Numbered from the stretch's first letter, positions 46,794 to 55,735 are shown. The stretch is 64,000 nucleotides of DNA from Candidatus Ornithobacterium hominis (GCF_951229915.1 NZ_OX579588.1:186001-250000), one strand, 5' to 3'. The notes: generated from the sequence alone by a model not told the origin. Made by a program: numbers and translations.

Positions 46794-48959
46794 ATGAATT
46801 GGTATTGGCGACTGGCACATTTATGGTTAGCCTTGGTGAGTGCTGTGTTTCTGTTTTTGCTGGCAGCCACAGGGTTTATTTTGTCTTTTGAACCTTTTGT
46901 AGAAAAAACACAATTTACTGAAGCTCAAATTGATGATCAGCTAACTTTAGCTGAATTGCTTCCTCGCTTGAATGAAAAATTTGACGAAATTTTAGAAATT
47001 CAAGTCGATGCCTACCAGCGTTTAAGCATTGAAGCTCTAGGAGCAGAAGATAAAATGGTTGGGAGAGTTTACATTAACCCTAATTCACTGGAAATCATAG
47101 CCGAAGTGCCTAAGTCTAACGTATTTTTTCAGTGGGTAAGGCAATTTCATCGTTCGTTTATGCTCAAAAGTACTGGGAGATGGCTGGTTGGCATCACTTC
47201 TATTTTTCTAGTTCTCATCAGTATTTCTGGTATTTTTGTAACCGCTAGGAGACAACAAGGCTGGGGAAATTTTTTCAAACCAATTAAACCGACCAATTTT
47301 ACTACATTTTCCCACATTTTCTTGGGCAGATATATGCTAATTCCGTTGTTTTTCATTGCATTAACGGGAAGTATTTTATTTCTTTTTAGAGCTGAATTTT
47401 TTAATGAAAACAAAACAGAAATCATTACTTTTTCACCTGATAATTCTACCGAAAAAGATTTAAAAGATTTTGCGTATTTTAATCAAGCCTTAAAAAATTT
47501 TCAAAAAATTGAATTTCCGTTTAGTGCAGACCCAGATGAATTTTATACACTTCATTTAGCTGATAAAGTTTTGGAAGTCAATGCTTTTAGTGGGGAAATT
47601 CAGCAAGAGATTTATTTTTCTAATCACAAAAAGCTAAAAGATTTCAGTTACTTTTTGCATACAGGCGAAGGGAGTTGGTGGATTCCTATTTTTCTGATTT
47701 TGGGTTCATTGAGCATTTTATATTTTATTTATTCAGGCTTGAAAATGGCCTCTAAAAGACTGATGAAATCTAAAAACCAATGGCTTGCAGAGGATGCCGA
47801 AATCGTGATTTTATATGGCAGCGAAAATGGTGCTACACAGCGGTTTGCGATGAATTTTTTCAAGGCTCTAGTAGAGAAGAAGCAAAAAGTTTTCATTGCC
47901 ACGATGAATGAATTGCAGAATTTCCCTAAGCTGAAACAATTGATAATCATGACGTCAACTTATGGCGATGGTGAAGCTCCCAATAATGCCCATAAATTCA
48001 CCGAAAAATTTCAACAATATATACAGAATCAAACTTTTGAATATAGCATTGTGGGATTCGGGGCAAGAGAATATGCACAATTTTGTCAATTTGCTAAGGA
48101 TTGTGATGCTTTGCTGAATAAATCTAAAGCAAATTGCTTAATTCCAAGTGTTTATATTCATAATCAATCTAAAATAGAATTTCAATCTTGGTGGAATTTA
48201 TGGTCAGGGAAAAATCATTTAGAAATGCCTTTTCAGACCTATTTCAAAATGAAAGAAATTGAACGAAAATCCTTCAAAATTGAACAAAAAGAGATTGTAA
48301 ATGATGGATTTTCTACGGTTTTCAACTTAATTTTGAATCCTATTGATACTCTATCTTTTGAATCTGGCGATTTATTAGCGGTTTTTGCTTCGCCCAATGC
48401 GAGAGAACGCTATTATAGCATCGCGAAAATCAATCATCGCATTTTAATTAGTATAAAATTGCATGAGAAAGGTCTGTGTAGCCGATATTTATACCAACTA
48501 AAAGTAGGCGAAACTTTGCAGGCTTATATCAAAAAGAATGAAGCTTTTCATTTCCCAAAACATCAAAAATTAATGCTTTTGATTGCTAACGGAACAGGCA
48601 TTACACCCTTTTTGGGCATGATGCAACAAAATCCTGCAAATAAAGTGCATTTATTGGCTGGATTTAGAAATATAAAACATTTTTCTTTATACGGAAAATA
48701 TCTTTTAATTACCGAAGATGAAAATGTAACACTTTGTTTTTCAAGGGAAAAAGAAGTAAAAAGATATGTGCAAGATATTGTAAATCAACAAGCCGATAAA
48801 ATCGTTTTGAATTTAATCAACGGTGGTGAAATTATGGTTTGTGGAAGTTTGAAAATGTATTATTCTGTGATGAAAATTTTAGATCAAAATCTGAAAAAAC
48901 AAGGTTTATCTGCCTATCATTTCGTTGAAAAAAAACAAATTAAGCATGACTGTTATTAA
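46794..48959 (+). CDS. PepSY membrane domain fused to flavodoxin/FNR reductase
   Basis: 721 aa. Residues ~1-325 form a PepSY-associated four-helix membrane unit (helices ~8-30, 130-152, 182-202, 296-318) with His in RQFHRSFML and FLHTGEGSWW. Residues ~340-480 are a flavodoxin domain (ILYGSENGATQRFAMNF, STYGDGEAPNNAHKF). Residues ~495-721 are a ferredoxin-NADP reductase-like module (RERYYSIAKI, LIANGTGITPFLGMM, NGGEIMVCGSLKMYY). It resembles CysJ attached to a membrane part and should move NADPH electrons across the membrane. With the Fur-type operator, ferric or heme reduction is the likely job. Confidence 0.87.
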   Translation: MNWYWRLAHLWLALVSAVFLFLLAATGFILSFEPFVEKTQFTEAQIDDQLTLAELLPRLNEKFDEILEIQVDAYQRLSIEALGAEDKMVGRVYINPNSLEIIAEVPKSNVFFQWVRQFHRSFMLKSTGRWLVGITSIFLVLISISGIFVTARRQQGWGNFFKPIKPTNFTTFSHIFLGRYMLIPLFFIALTGSILFLFRAEFFNENKTEIITFSPDNSTEKDLKDFAYFNQALKNFQKIEFPFSADPDEFYTLHLADKVLEVNAFSGEIQQEIYFSNHKKLKDFSYFLHTGEGSWWIPIFLILGSLSILYFIYSGLKMASKRLMKSKNQWLAEDAEIVILYGSENGATQRFAMNFFKALVEKKQKVFIATMNELQNFPKLKQLIIMTSTYGDGEAPNNAHKFTEKFQQYIQNQTFEYSIVGFGAREYAQFCQFAKDCDALLNKSKANCLIPSVYIHNQSKIEFQSWWNLWSGKNHLEMPFQTYFKMKEIERKSFKIEQKEIVNDGFSTVFNLILNPIDTLSFESGDLLAVFASPNARERYYSIAKINHRILISIKLHEKGLCSRYLYQLKVGETLQAYIKKNEAFHFPKHQKLMLLIANGTGITPFLGMMQQNPANKVHLLAGFRNIKHFSLYGKYLLITEDENVTLCFSREKEVKRYVQDIVNQQADKIVLNLINGGEIMVCGSLKMYYSVMKILDQNLKKQGLSAYHFVEKKQIKHDCY

Positions 48960-48986
48960 GTTGATTCTGATTTTAATAATTATTTT

Positions 48987-49174
48987 TTAAGCCTTAAAAA
49001 ATTCAGTATAATTTTTCTGCTCATATTGCCCAAAAATTATTAAATCTTCTGGCATCAGTTTAATAATGGAAAGCGTTTTTTCTATAATATCAACCGCTTT
49101 TTTTGAAATAGTTGATTCACAGCTTCATGATGAAAACTCCCTAGCCCGCCCTGAATTGCAATTTTTTGTTTCAC
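48987..49174 (-). pseudogene. pheA: Prephenate dehydratase remnant with internal deletion
   Basis: Minus strand from GTG at 49174 reads IAIQGGLGSFHHEAV, the typical start of Bacteroidetes prephenate dehydratase, then stops. In another frame the sequence continues as IIKLMPEDLIIFGQYE, like the end of its ACT domain, ending FFKA plus stop at 48987 inside a dispersed repeat. About 62 codons remain of a normal ~275-280, so the centre is deleted. Assignment rests on recognised motifs, not on a search. Confidence 0.65.
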
Positions 49175-49180
49175 AAAACT

Positions 49181-49188
49181 TAAATTTG
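49181..49188 (+). promoter_or_regulatory. Putative -7 element of nth
   Basis: TAAATTTG, 32 nt before the nth ATG and next to the pheA remnant start. Confidence 0.4.
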
Positions 49189-49220
49189 CATCAATATTAA
49201 AAAAATAAATTCACCTAGGA

Positions 49221-49868
49221 ATGACAAAAGCAGAAAAAGTTCAGTTTGTGATAGATACATTGGAAGAAATTTACCCAAACCCGCCCATTGCGCTGGAGCA
49301 TCAAGATCCTTATACACTTTTGGTTGCCGTGGCTCTTTCTGCTCAAACTACTGATAAAAAGGTGAACGAAATCACTCCTCGCCTTTTTGCTGTGGCAGAT
49401 TCGCCTAAGAAAATGGCAAATTTGGAAGTTGAGGAAATTAAAAATTTAATTCAAGGAATCGGGCTAACTAATTCTAAAGCTAAGAACTTGAAAATCATGG
49501 CAGAACAATTGATTCATGATTTTGATGGAATCGTTCCGAATGATATACAAAAATTGGAAACTTTGGCAGGAGTTGGGCACAAAACGGCTTCTGTAGTGAT
49601 GGCTCAAGCTTTTGGTGTCCCAGCATTCCCAGTAGATACGCATATTCACAGACTGATGTGGCGTTGGAATTTAAGTAACGGGAAAAATGTGGTGCAAACC
49701 GAAATGGATGCTAAAAGGTTGTTTCCTAAGCATTTATGGAATAAATTGCATTTACAAATCATTTGGTATGGGCGAGAATATTCGCCAGCGAGAGGTTACC
49801 GATTAGAAAAAGACATCATTACTCAAAAAATCGGTAGAAAAAGTTTTGTAGATGAGATAAGCAGATAA
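49221..49868 (+). CDS. nth: Endonuclease III-type DNA glycosylase lacking the Fe-S motif
   Basis: 215 aa HhH-GPD base-excision glycosylase for oxidised pyrimidines. HhH with catalytic Lys121 in LAGVGHKTASVV, catalytic Asp139 in VDTHIHRLMWRW, and substrate region SAQTTDKKVNE. After YGREYSPARGYRLEKDII the chain ends at GRKSFVDEISR without the four cysteines (C-X6-C-X2-C-X5-C) that bind 4Fe-4S in E. coli Nth. The protein has no cysteine there at all, so the cluster is lost, as I recall for other Flavobacteriia. Monocistronic. Confidence 0.93.
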   Translation: MTKAEKVQFVIDTLEEIYPNPPIALEHQDPYTLLVAVALSAQTTDKKVNEITPRLFAVADSPKKMANLEVEEIKNLIQGIGLTNSKAKNLKIMAEQLIHDFDGIVPNDIQKLETLAGVGHKTASVVMAQAFGVPAFPVDTHIHRLMWRWNLSNGKNVVQTEMDAKRLFPKHLWNKLHLQIIWYGREYSPARGYRLEKDIITQKIGRKSFVDEISR

Positions 49869-49903
49869 TTTGAAAGATTACAATTAAATCTCTCAGAGAA
49901 TCC

Positions 49904-49911
49904 TAACTTTG
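49904..49911 (+). promoter_or_regulatory. Putative -7 element of hemW
   Basis: TAACTTTG, 31 nt before the ATG. Confidence 0.45.
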
Positions 49912-49942
49912 TCTTTCAAAAGAAGAAAAAAGCAACTTTAGT

Positions 49943-51067
49943 ATGTCTTCGGTTTATATTCACATTCCTTTTTGCAAACAAAAATGCAGCTACTGTAATT
50001 TCCATTTTTCTACCCAAACCAAGGAGCGAGGGGAATTTCTAAAGGCTTTAGAAAAAGAGATTTTCCTGAGGAGAAATGAAATTCAAACACCACTAGAGAC
50101 GCTTTATTTCGGCGGCGGAACACCCTCTATTTTAAATCCAGAAGAGTGGCAAAAAATTTTTAAAGCCTTAAAAAAAAATTTCCAAATTTCTGAAAACGCA
50201 GAGATTACCATAGAAGCAAATCCCGATGATGTCTCGGTGGAATTTTTACAAGGCTTAGAAAATACGCCAATCAATCGGTTCAGTCTTGGCGTTCAATCAT
50301 TTTTTGAAGAAGATTTAAAATTGATGAATCGGGCTCATTCTGCTCAGCAAGCTCAAGAAGCTATTCGTTTAATTCAAGATTTTGGTTATCAAAATATGAC
50401 GATAGATTTAATCTATGGTTCGCCTACAACGACAAATGAAGTATGGGAAAAAAATATTGAAATCTTTTTAACACTCAACATTCCACATCTATCGGCTTAT
50501 GCACTGACTGTTGAACCTAGAACAGCTTTAGCACACAAGATCAAGACGGGGAAGTGGTCGAAAGTTGATGAAAATCAACAGAAATCACAATTTGATTTCT
50601 TGGTGAAAATCTTACTAGAAAATAATTATACTCATTATGAAATCAGTAATTTCGGCTTAGCGGGATTTGAATCTCGGCATAATTCCAATTATTGGAAGAG
50701 TAGAAAATATCTTGGCTTAGGCCCTTCAGCACATTCCTTTAATGGGAAACAACGTGCTTGGAATGTGGCTAATAACCAGAAATATATTCGAGCACTGCAA
50801 GAGAATACACTTCCTCTTGAAATTGAAGAATTGACGGAAGAGAACCGAATAAATGAGCTCACAATGATTGGGCTAAGAACAAGTTACGGGGTTGATTTAG
50901 ATGAAGTTAATAGCCAGTTTTCATCAAGTGTTTTAGCGGAATGGCACGAGAATTTGGAGCGATTAATACAGAAAAACTACATTGAGCAAAAGGAAAATCG
51001 AATTTTTCTAAATCCAGAATTTCGATTTTTTGCTGATGGAATCGCCGCAGAAATGTTTATTGTTTAA
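49943..51067 (+). CDS. hemW: HemW-like radical SAM heme chaperone
   Basis: 374 aa. Radical SAM cluster Cys11-X3-Cys15-X2-Cys18 (FCKQKCSYCNFHF), followed by LYFGGGTPSIL and ANPDD, and the HemW C-terminal domain (NELTMIGLRTSYGVDLDEV, FADGIAAEMF). Often mislabelled HemN; it lacks the HemN N-terminal extension, so the heme-chaperone role is preferred. Three dispersed-repeat copies lie inside (50042, 50163, 50250), encoding FLKALEK, FKALKKNF and QGLENT. Confidence 0.92.
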   Translation: MSSVYIHIPFCKQKCSYCNFHFSTQTKERGEFLKALEKEIFLRRNEIQTPLETLYFGGGTPSILNPEEWQKIFKALKKNFQISENAEITIEANPDDVSVEFLQGLENTPINRFSLGVQSFFEEDLKLMNRAHSAQQAQEAIRLIQDFGYQNMTIDLIYGSPTTTNEVWEKNIEIFLTLNIPHLSAYALTVEPRTALAHKIKTGKWSKVDENQQKSQFDFLVKILLENNYTHYEISNFGLAGFESRHNSNYWKSRKYLGLGPSAHSFNGKQRAWNVANNQKYIRALQENTLPLEIEELTEENRINELTMIGLRTSYGVDLDEVNSQFSSSVLAEWHENLERLIQKNYIEQKENRIFLNPEFRFFADGIAAEMFIV

Positions 51068-51072
51068 ATTTG
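51065..51072 (+). promoter_or_regulatory. -7 element of murI, 4 nt before ATG
   Basis: TAAATTTG, spacer TAGC, then ATG. Its first three bases are the hemW stop codon. Predicts a leaderless internal transcript. Confidence 0.5.
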
Positions 51073-51076
51073 TAGC

Positions 51077-51874
51077 ATGATAGATTCTCGCCCCATTGGT
51101 ATTTTTGATTCAGGCGTAGGTGGGTTAAGCATCGCTAAAGAAATTAAAAACTTTTGCCCGCAAGAGAATATAATCTATTTTGGAGATACGAAGCATTTGC
51201 CTTATGGGCAAAAATCTGCGCAAGCAATCAAAGAATATAGTCAAAAGGCTACACGATTTTTACTAGAACAAGATTGTAAAATTATTGTTGTAGCCTGTAA
51301 TTCAGCCTCGGCGAATGCATTGAAAGAAATTAAAAATTTAGCTCGGGAGAGGAAGATAAAAGTCATTGACGTTATAACTCCGGTAGCAGAGAAAGTAGCC
51401 TTTGGTTTTGATCAGCAGGTGGGTGTGATTGCTACGCAGGCAACGGTAAATGCAAAAATGTATACCCGAAAAATTAGAAGGTTTAATAAGCATATTCAAG
51501 TTTATGAGCTAGCGACGCCGCTTCTAGTGCCGATGATAGAGGAGGGGTTGAGTAAATCAGATATATCTAAGCAGTTAATTAACAGGTATTTATCTCGCAA
51601 GAAAATGCAAAATATTGATACAATAATTCTAGGCTGTACGCATTATTCATTTATTCAGAGATGGGTAGACTCTTTCTACGAAGGGAGGATTAAAATCATC
51701 AACTCTCCATTAATTGTAGCGAATGAACTTAAAATATTTTTAGAAGAAAATAGAATGCAAGCAGAGAAATCTACTCAAGATTATTTTTGGGTTTCTGATT
51801 TAACTCTCAATTACACTAAGTTTGCCAAAAGAATTTTTAATAAACAGATTCAAATAAAATTAATAAAAATATGA
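51077..51874 (+). CDS. murI: Glutamate racemase
   Basis: 265 aa, provides D-glutamate for peptidoglycan. Catalytic cysteines in VVACNSASANAL (near residue 75) and ILGCTHYSFIQ (near 187); N-terminal IFDSGVGGLSIAKEI and YFGDTKHLPYG complete the active site. 9 nt behind hemW on the same strand but with its own promoter word. A repeat copy (51905) lies in the convergent gap with the porin gene. Confidence 0.96.
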   Translation: MIDSRPIGIFDSGVGGLSIAKEIKNFCPQENIIYFGDTKHLPYGQKSAQAIKEYSQKATRFLLEQDCKIIVVACNSASANALKEIKNLARERKIKVIDVITPVAEKVAFGFDQQVGVIATQATVNAKMYTRKIRRFNKHIQVYELATPLLVPMIEEGLSKSDISKQLINRYLSRKKMQNIDTIILGCTHYSFIQRWVDSFYEGRIKIINSPLIVANELKIFLEENRMQAEKSTQDYFWVSDLTLNYTKFAKRIFNKQIQIKLIKI

Positions 51875-51921
51875 ATAATATCTCTAAATCTTTAAATTTT
51901 TTTTAAGGCTTTAAAAATTTT

Positions 51922-53052
51922 TCAATAATTAAACTGAAGCTGAAAGATAAATGAATCTTCGTTGGGAGTGAAATTCATATTTTTATTCTTATAGCGATTA
52001 AATTTTGCTCCAAAGCTGACCTTTAAACTATTATTTTCTTCAAACAAAAAAGAAAGAAAAGGTGTGTGTGTGATTTGGTGATTGTTCAATTTTTGAATTG
52101 CATTCACATCCTCATAGCGATAAGAAAATTCTAAAGCTTTGAGGAAATCTTGCCGTGTATCGTAGTGAAAAAGTGAAGTCACGTACCAATTTTGAAACTG
52201 ATAATTATCTACCGTTGATTTGTCAACCCCCTGATTCTTAATTTCTTTCATGTTGTGTCCTTTAGCGTACTGGCTTTCGGTGATGAATTTGAGTTGCTTA
52301 GCAAGTTGATGTTCAGTTTGTAGATCAAATGTGAAGACTCGCGTTGGCTTACCTTTGTATTTAGTCGTAGCGTAGTTAGCTCCCAGTGTAAATCCTTTTA
52401 AAACTTCATATTCTAGGCGTGTTGAGAAATTTTTGTAGGCATCGTCATCAGCGGGTTTATTTTTCCCATTTCCGTTGTAAGCATTAAAGTAGTATTTTAG
52501 AGGGATGCTTCCTAAATGAATTTCCCCGTACAATGAGGCGCCAATCTGGAAGCTTTGCCAGTGGCTAGCGCCCATCAGCAGGTAAGAATTGGTGCGGTAA
52601 TCAGACTTTTGATTCTGTGCAATATAAGTGTTTTCTACACCGAAATAAGGCCTAAATTGCCCAAACCGAAAATTGAGGTAAGGGCTATGCTTGTAAGTTA
52701 CCGAAGCAATTTCTAAAACCCTATTTTTCAAATTGTTATGTTTGAAATCGGCTAAATTGAACAAAAAATTTGCTTGCCATTTTGGATTCAAATGAAAAGT
52801 ACCGTTCAATCGTGCATAGCGAAGCGAAAAGTCATTGTTGCTTTCAGCATCAGGCCTGTATTTGCCACCTGCATCAGTGTCTTTAGATAGTCCATAATTG
52901 TAATTTCCTACGAAGAAAAAGCCGATTTTATGTTTTCTAGATTGGAGCAAAGAATTCTCAGAATTAGAAGGATTTTCTTTGATTTGAGCTTGGAGAAGAG
53001 CAGGGAATGAAATTAAAAATAAAGCTTTCTGAAAGGAGAAAAAATATTTCAT
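51922..53052 (-). CDS. Porin-like outer-membrane beta-barrel protein
   Basis: 376 aa from ATG 53052. An upstream start at 53085 would place 11 extra residues before a good signal peptide (MKYFFSFQKALFLISFPALLQA|QI), so the shorter form is chosen. The mature part is alternating aromatic strands, e.g. LNFRFGQFRPYFGVENTYIA and WQSFQIGASLYGEIHLG, ending in aromatic FIFQLQFNY, typical of phosphate-selective porin (OprP/O) folds. Substrate is unknown. A 40-bp direct repeat lies 72 nt upstream of its start. Confidence 0.8.
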   Translation of the reverse strand: MKYFFSFQKALFLISFPALLQAQIKENPSNSENSLLQSRKHKIGFFFVGNYNYGLSKDTDAGGKYRPDAESNNDFSLRYARLNGTFHLNPKWQANFLFNLADFKHNNLKNRVLEIASVTYKHSPYLNFRFGQFRPYFGVENTYIAQNQKSDYRTNSYLLMGASHWQSFQIGASLYGEIHLGSIPLKYYFNAYNGNGKNKPADDDAYKNFSTRLEYEVLKGFTLGANYATTKYKGKPTRVFTFDLQTEHQLAKQLKFITESQYAKGHNMKEIKNQGVDKSTVDNYQFQNWYVTSLFHYDTRQDFLKALEFSYRYEDVNAIQKLNNHQITHTPFLSFLFEENNSLKVSFGAKFNRYKNKNMNFTPNEDSFIFQLQFNY

Positions 53053-53123
53053 ACAATGATTTTGTGAACACAAAGTTAAAATCAAAAAGATGAAATTAAT
53101 AACGTTTGTGCATGATTTGAATC

Positions 53124-53163
53124 AACAAACTGAGCTAGAAATTTTTTAAGCCTTTATAAATTC
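53124..53163 (+). repeat. 40-bp direct repeat, left copy
   Basis: Starts AACAAACTGAGC and ends TTATAAATTC; identical to 54258-54297. Contains one copy of the dispersed AAGCCTT element (53148). Bounds a 1.1-kb accessory segment. Confidence 0.9.
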
Positions 53164-53174
53164 CACTCTTTTGC

Positions 53175-53182
53175 TACATTTG
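53175..53182 (+). promoter_or_regulatory. Putative -7 element of the island lipoprotein genes
   Basis: TACATTTG, 76 nt before the first lipoprotein ATG. Confidence 0.3.
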
Positions 53183-53258
53183 AGACAAGAAAATCAATGC
53201 AATTTTTTTAAAAAAATTATTTGCCTATTTTTAACTCATACACTAAAACTTATTCGTT

Positions 53259-53402
53259 ATGAAATACTTGAACTTTTTATCTTATATTTCATTTGTTTTT
53301 TTATTAATAATATCTTCTTGTTCCGATGATGACGATGCTATAAGAGAAACTACCAAAGAAGACATTATGGCTACCTTTAAATACTGTAGTTTTGAATTTT
53401 AA
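53259..53402 (+). CDS. Very short lipoprotein, possibly truncated
   Basis: 47 aa. Lipoprotein signal peptide with lipobox ISSC (Cys21) followed by SDDDDA, a surface-export-like acidic run, then only 20 more residues ending KYCSFEF. A real signal peptide with almost no mature domain suggests a truncated gene. 13 nt before the next lipoprotein gene, same strand. Confidence 0.55.
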   Translation: MKYLNFLSYISFVFLLIISSCSDDDDAIRETTKEDIMATFKYCSFEF

Positions 53403-53415
53403 TTAAAAAAACTAA

Positions 53416-53796
53416 ATGAAAGGTTTAATATATTTTATTATAAGTCTATTGTTAATTTTTTCTTGTTCAAAAAAAAATAATGAAGAAAAAGATTATCCAA
53501 AACTCACAGAAAAAGAGGCATTGATAGGTTTTCAATATTTAGAATTAAAAGATACCGTTTATGTATTCAATAGTTCTAAAGCAAGAGAAGAAGGTGTTTC
53601 AGACAAAATAATTAATGTTTTCTTAAGAGATGTGGATGGGGCAAATGCTTATCTTAAAAAAGAACTTGGTGATTTTTATAATAATAAAGATTCAGTTGAT
53701 TATTATATGCTAAGATTAATGAATTTTCAAAAAATAAATGAAAATAATATCCATTCTGATAAGGATAGTATTTATAAAGAGATTAGACTTAAATAA
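53416..53796 (+). CDS. Small lipoprotein of unknown function
   Basis: 126 aa. Signal peptide 1-16 with lipobox IFSC (Cys17), then KKNNEEKDYPK and a small alpha/beta domain (EALIGFQYLELKDTVYVFNSS, DKIINVFLRDVDGANAYLKKELGDF). Family not recognised. Located inside the 40-bp-repeat island with a stop-interrupted gene remnant behind it. Such orphan lipoproteins can be toxin-immunity proteins; this is speculation. Confidence 0.75.
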   Translation: MKGLIYFIISLLLIFSCSKKNNEEKDYPKLTEKEALIGFQYLELKDTVYVFNSSKAREEGVSDKIINVFLRDVDGANAYLKKELGDFYNNKDSVDYYMLRLMNFQKINENNIHSDKDSIYKEIRLK

Positions 53797-53799
53797 AAA

Positions 53800-54240
53800 C
53801 TAAAAAAACCTTTACTACCTCCCTTTCCAAATTCAGAAGATGCAGGATTTTCAAAGAATATTTTTTCATTATTCTGCTCTAAATTCATTATTGCTTTTCG
53901 GTGTGTGTTGTATAATTTTCTATCCTCTGGATTAGCCTCATACTAACCTTTTAGCAACTTTTTTTCGTGTCGTAATGCTGTATATTCAGCCTTTGGCACA
54001 ATTATACTTCCCTCATCTTTCACTTGTTGCAATATTTCTTCTCTTACTTCCTGCTTTGTTTGTACACTTGTATCATACCATAAATCAGCGAATTACAGAA
54101 GATAAAGAAAATTGTTTTCGAGGTCGGAAAAATTAGAATTTCAGCAAGTTACGAAACCTTTAGACTAAACCAAAGACAGTAAAAACTATGGTAAAAAGGC
54201 AGGTCGTGGAGTAGTATTAACCTCGTATTATTTTTTCTAG
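53800..54240. pseudogene. Degenerate gene fragments inside the repeat island
   Basis: 534 nt without an intact gene lie between the lipoprotein stop and the tRNA. Minus strand ~54095-53805 reads a coding-like helical segment (EVREEILQQVKDEGSIIVPK, AEYTALRHEKKLLKG), then TAG at 53943-53945 (probably once TGG), then YEANPEDRKLYNTHRKAIM. Plus strand ~54106-54240 reads KIVFEVGKIRISASYETF, a stop, and, in another frame, KKAGRGVVLTSYYFF: beta-strand-like and frameshifted. Both families are unrecognised; this looks like decayed imported DNA. Confidence 0.5.
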
Positions 54241-54257
54241 GTTGAGGCATTCCTAAA

Positions 54258-54297
54258 AACAAACTGAGCTAGAAATTTTTTAAGCCTTTATAAATTC
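54258..54297 (+). repeat. 40-bp direct repeat, right copy
   Basis: Exact copy of 53124-53163, 34 nt from the tRNA-Ala 3' end. Contains the AAGCCTT element at 54282. Confidence 0.9.
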
Positions 54298-54328
54298 ACA
54301 AAGAAAGCTCAATCAAAAAGAGAGGAAA

Positions 54329-54404
<76 letters not shown>

Positions 54405-54423
54405 ATCAAAAAATATAAGACTT

Positions 54424-54431
54424 CAAATTTA
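54424..54431 (-). promoter_or_regulatory. Putative -7 element of tRNA-Ala
   Basis: Minus strand TAAATTTG, 19 nt before the tRNA 5' end. AT-rich word, so moderate support. Confidence 0.35.
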
Positions 54432-54454
54432 ATAAATAAATTTTTAAAAAGACT

Positions 54455-55735
54455 TTAAATTTCAAATTTTTCTATAGCGCTCAAAGTTTTATCAATTTCC
54501 TTATCACTAATGGCTAATCCTACAAACCAAGTTTCAAATGAGCTAGGCGGTAGATAAATTCCTTCATCTAGCATATGATGATAAAACTTAATAAATGTAG
54601 GGTTATTTGCTGTCTTAGCCGATTCGAAATCTACAACTTTTACATCGGTAAAGAATATAGAAATCATAGACCCCACCATATTGATTTGGTGCTCAATGCC
54701 TTTTTGACTAAAAATGTCATTAATTCCCTCAGCAATGGCTAAAGTCGTACTGTCTAAATCATTAAAACACTCAGGGTGTTTGTAGAGAAGATCCAAAGTC
54801 ACTAGCCCAGCACACATCGCTAATGGGTTGCCACTCAGAGTACCAGCTTGGTAGACTGGCCCGACTGGAGCTAAATAATCCATAATTTCACGGCGAGCAG
54901 CAAAAGCACCCACAGGAAGCCCGCCACCTATGATTTTACCAAAAGTTACAATATCAGCATCTACCTGGAAAAGTTCTTGAGCTCCGCCCATAGCTAGTCG
55001 AAAGCCAGTCATTACTTCATCAAAAATTAGTAAACTTTGATTTTCAGAACAAAGATTTTTTAAAGCCTTTAGAAAATTTTCTTTCGGAGGAATGCAACCC
55101 ATATTTCCCGCAACAGGTTCGATGATGACGGCGGCAATTTGCTCTGGATTTTCTTGGAATAATCTTTGAACCGATTCTAAATCATTGTAATTTGCCATCA
55201 GTGTATCCTTGGCAGTACCTTGTGTAACGCCAGGGCTACTGGGTTTGCCAAATGTAGCTAATCCGCTTCCGGCATCAATCAAAAATGCATCAGAATGCCC
55301 ATGATAGCAACCAGCAAATTTGATGATTTTTTCTCGCCCAGTAAAACCTCGCGCTAAGCGAATAGCACTCATGCAAGCCTCTGTTCCGGAATTCACAAAA
55401 CGGACTTTATCAACGTTTGGCACCATCTTGATTACCTGATGAGCTATTTCCGTTTCTAACTCCGTCGGCGTGCCAAAAGAAGTTCCTTTCTCCACTTGGT
55501 TGATTAAAGCCTCGGTTACTTTGGGGTGAGCGTGCCCTAAAATCATCGGCCCCCAAGAGTTGATGTAATCTACAAACTTATTTCCATCGGCATCGTAAAT
55601 ATAGGCTCCTTTAGCTTTATCAATAAAAGGAGGCGTCCCGCCCACGGCTTTGAAGGCTCTTGCTGGTGAATTTACACCGCCAGGTAAAACATTTTGTGCT
55701 TCTTTGAAAAGTGCGCTGCTACGTTGGTATCTCAT
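54455..55735 (-). CDS. hemL: Glutamate-1-semialdehyde 2,1-aminomutase
   Basis: 426 aa PLP enzyme making 5-aminolevulinate for heme. Landmarks: [36 protein letters not shown] [33 protein letters not shown] lysine in [28 protein letters not shown]. Last gene of the gltX operon; its ATG overlaps the upstream stop by one base. Repeat copy at 55063 encodes NFLKALKNL. Pairs with hemW for heme supply to the cbb3 oxidase. Confidence 0.97.
   Translation of the reverse strand: MRYQRSSALFKEAQNVLPGGVNSPARAFKAVGGTPPFIDKAKGAYIYDADGNKFVDYINSWGPMILGHAHPKVTEALINQVEKGTSFGTPTELETEIAHQVIKMVPNVDKVRFVNSGTEACMSAIRLARGFTGREKIIKFAGCYHGHSDAFLIDAGSGLATFGKPSSPGVTQGTAKDTLMANYNDLESVQRLFQENPEQIAAVIIEPVAGNMGCIPPKENFLKALKNLCSENQSLLIFDEVMTGFRLAMGGAQELFQVDADIVTFGKIIGGGLPVGAFAARREIMDYLAPVGPVYQAGTLSGNPLAMCAGLVTLDLLYKHPECFNDLDSTTLAIAEGINDIFSQKGIEHQINMVGSMISIFFTDVKVVDFESAKTANNPTFIKFYHHMLDEGIYLPPSSFETWFVGLAISDKEIDKTLSAIEKFEI

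Noticed and set aside
53053..53085. Upstream start of the porin-like gene
   Set aside because: It would put 11 residues in front of a typical signal peptide; the internal ATG at 53052 is better.
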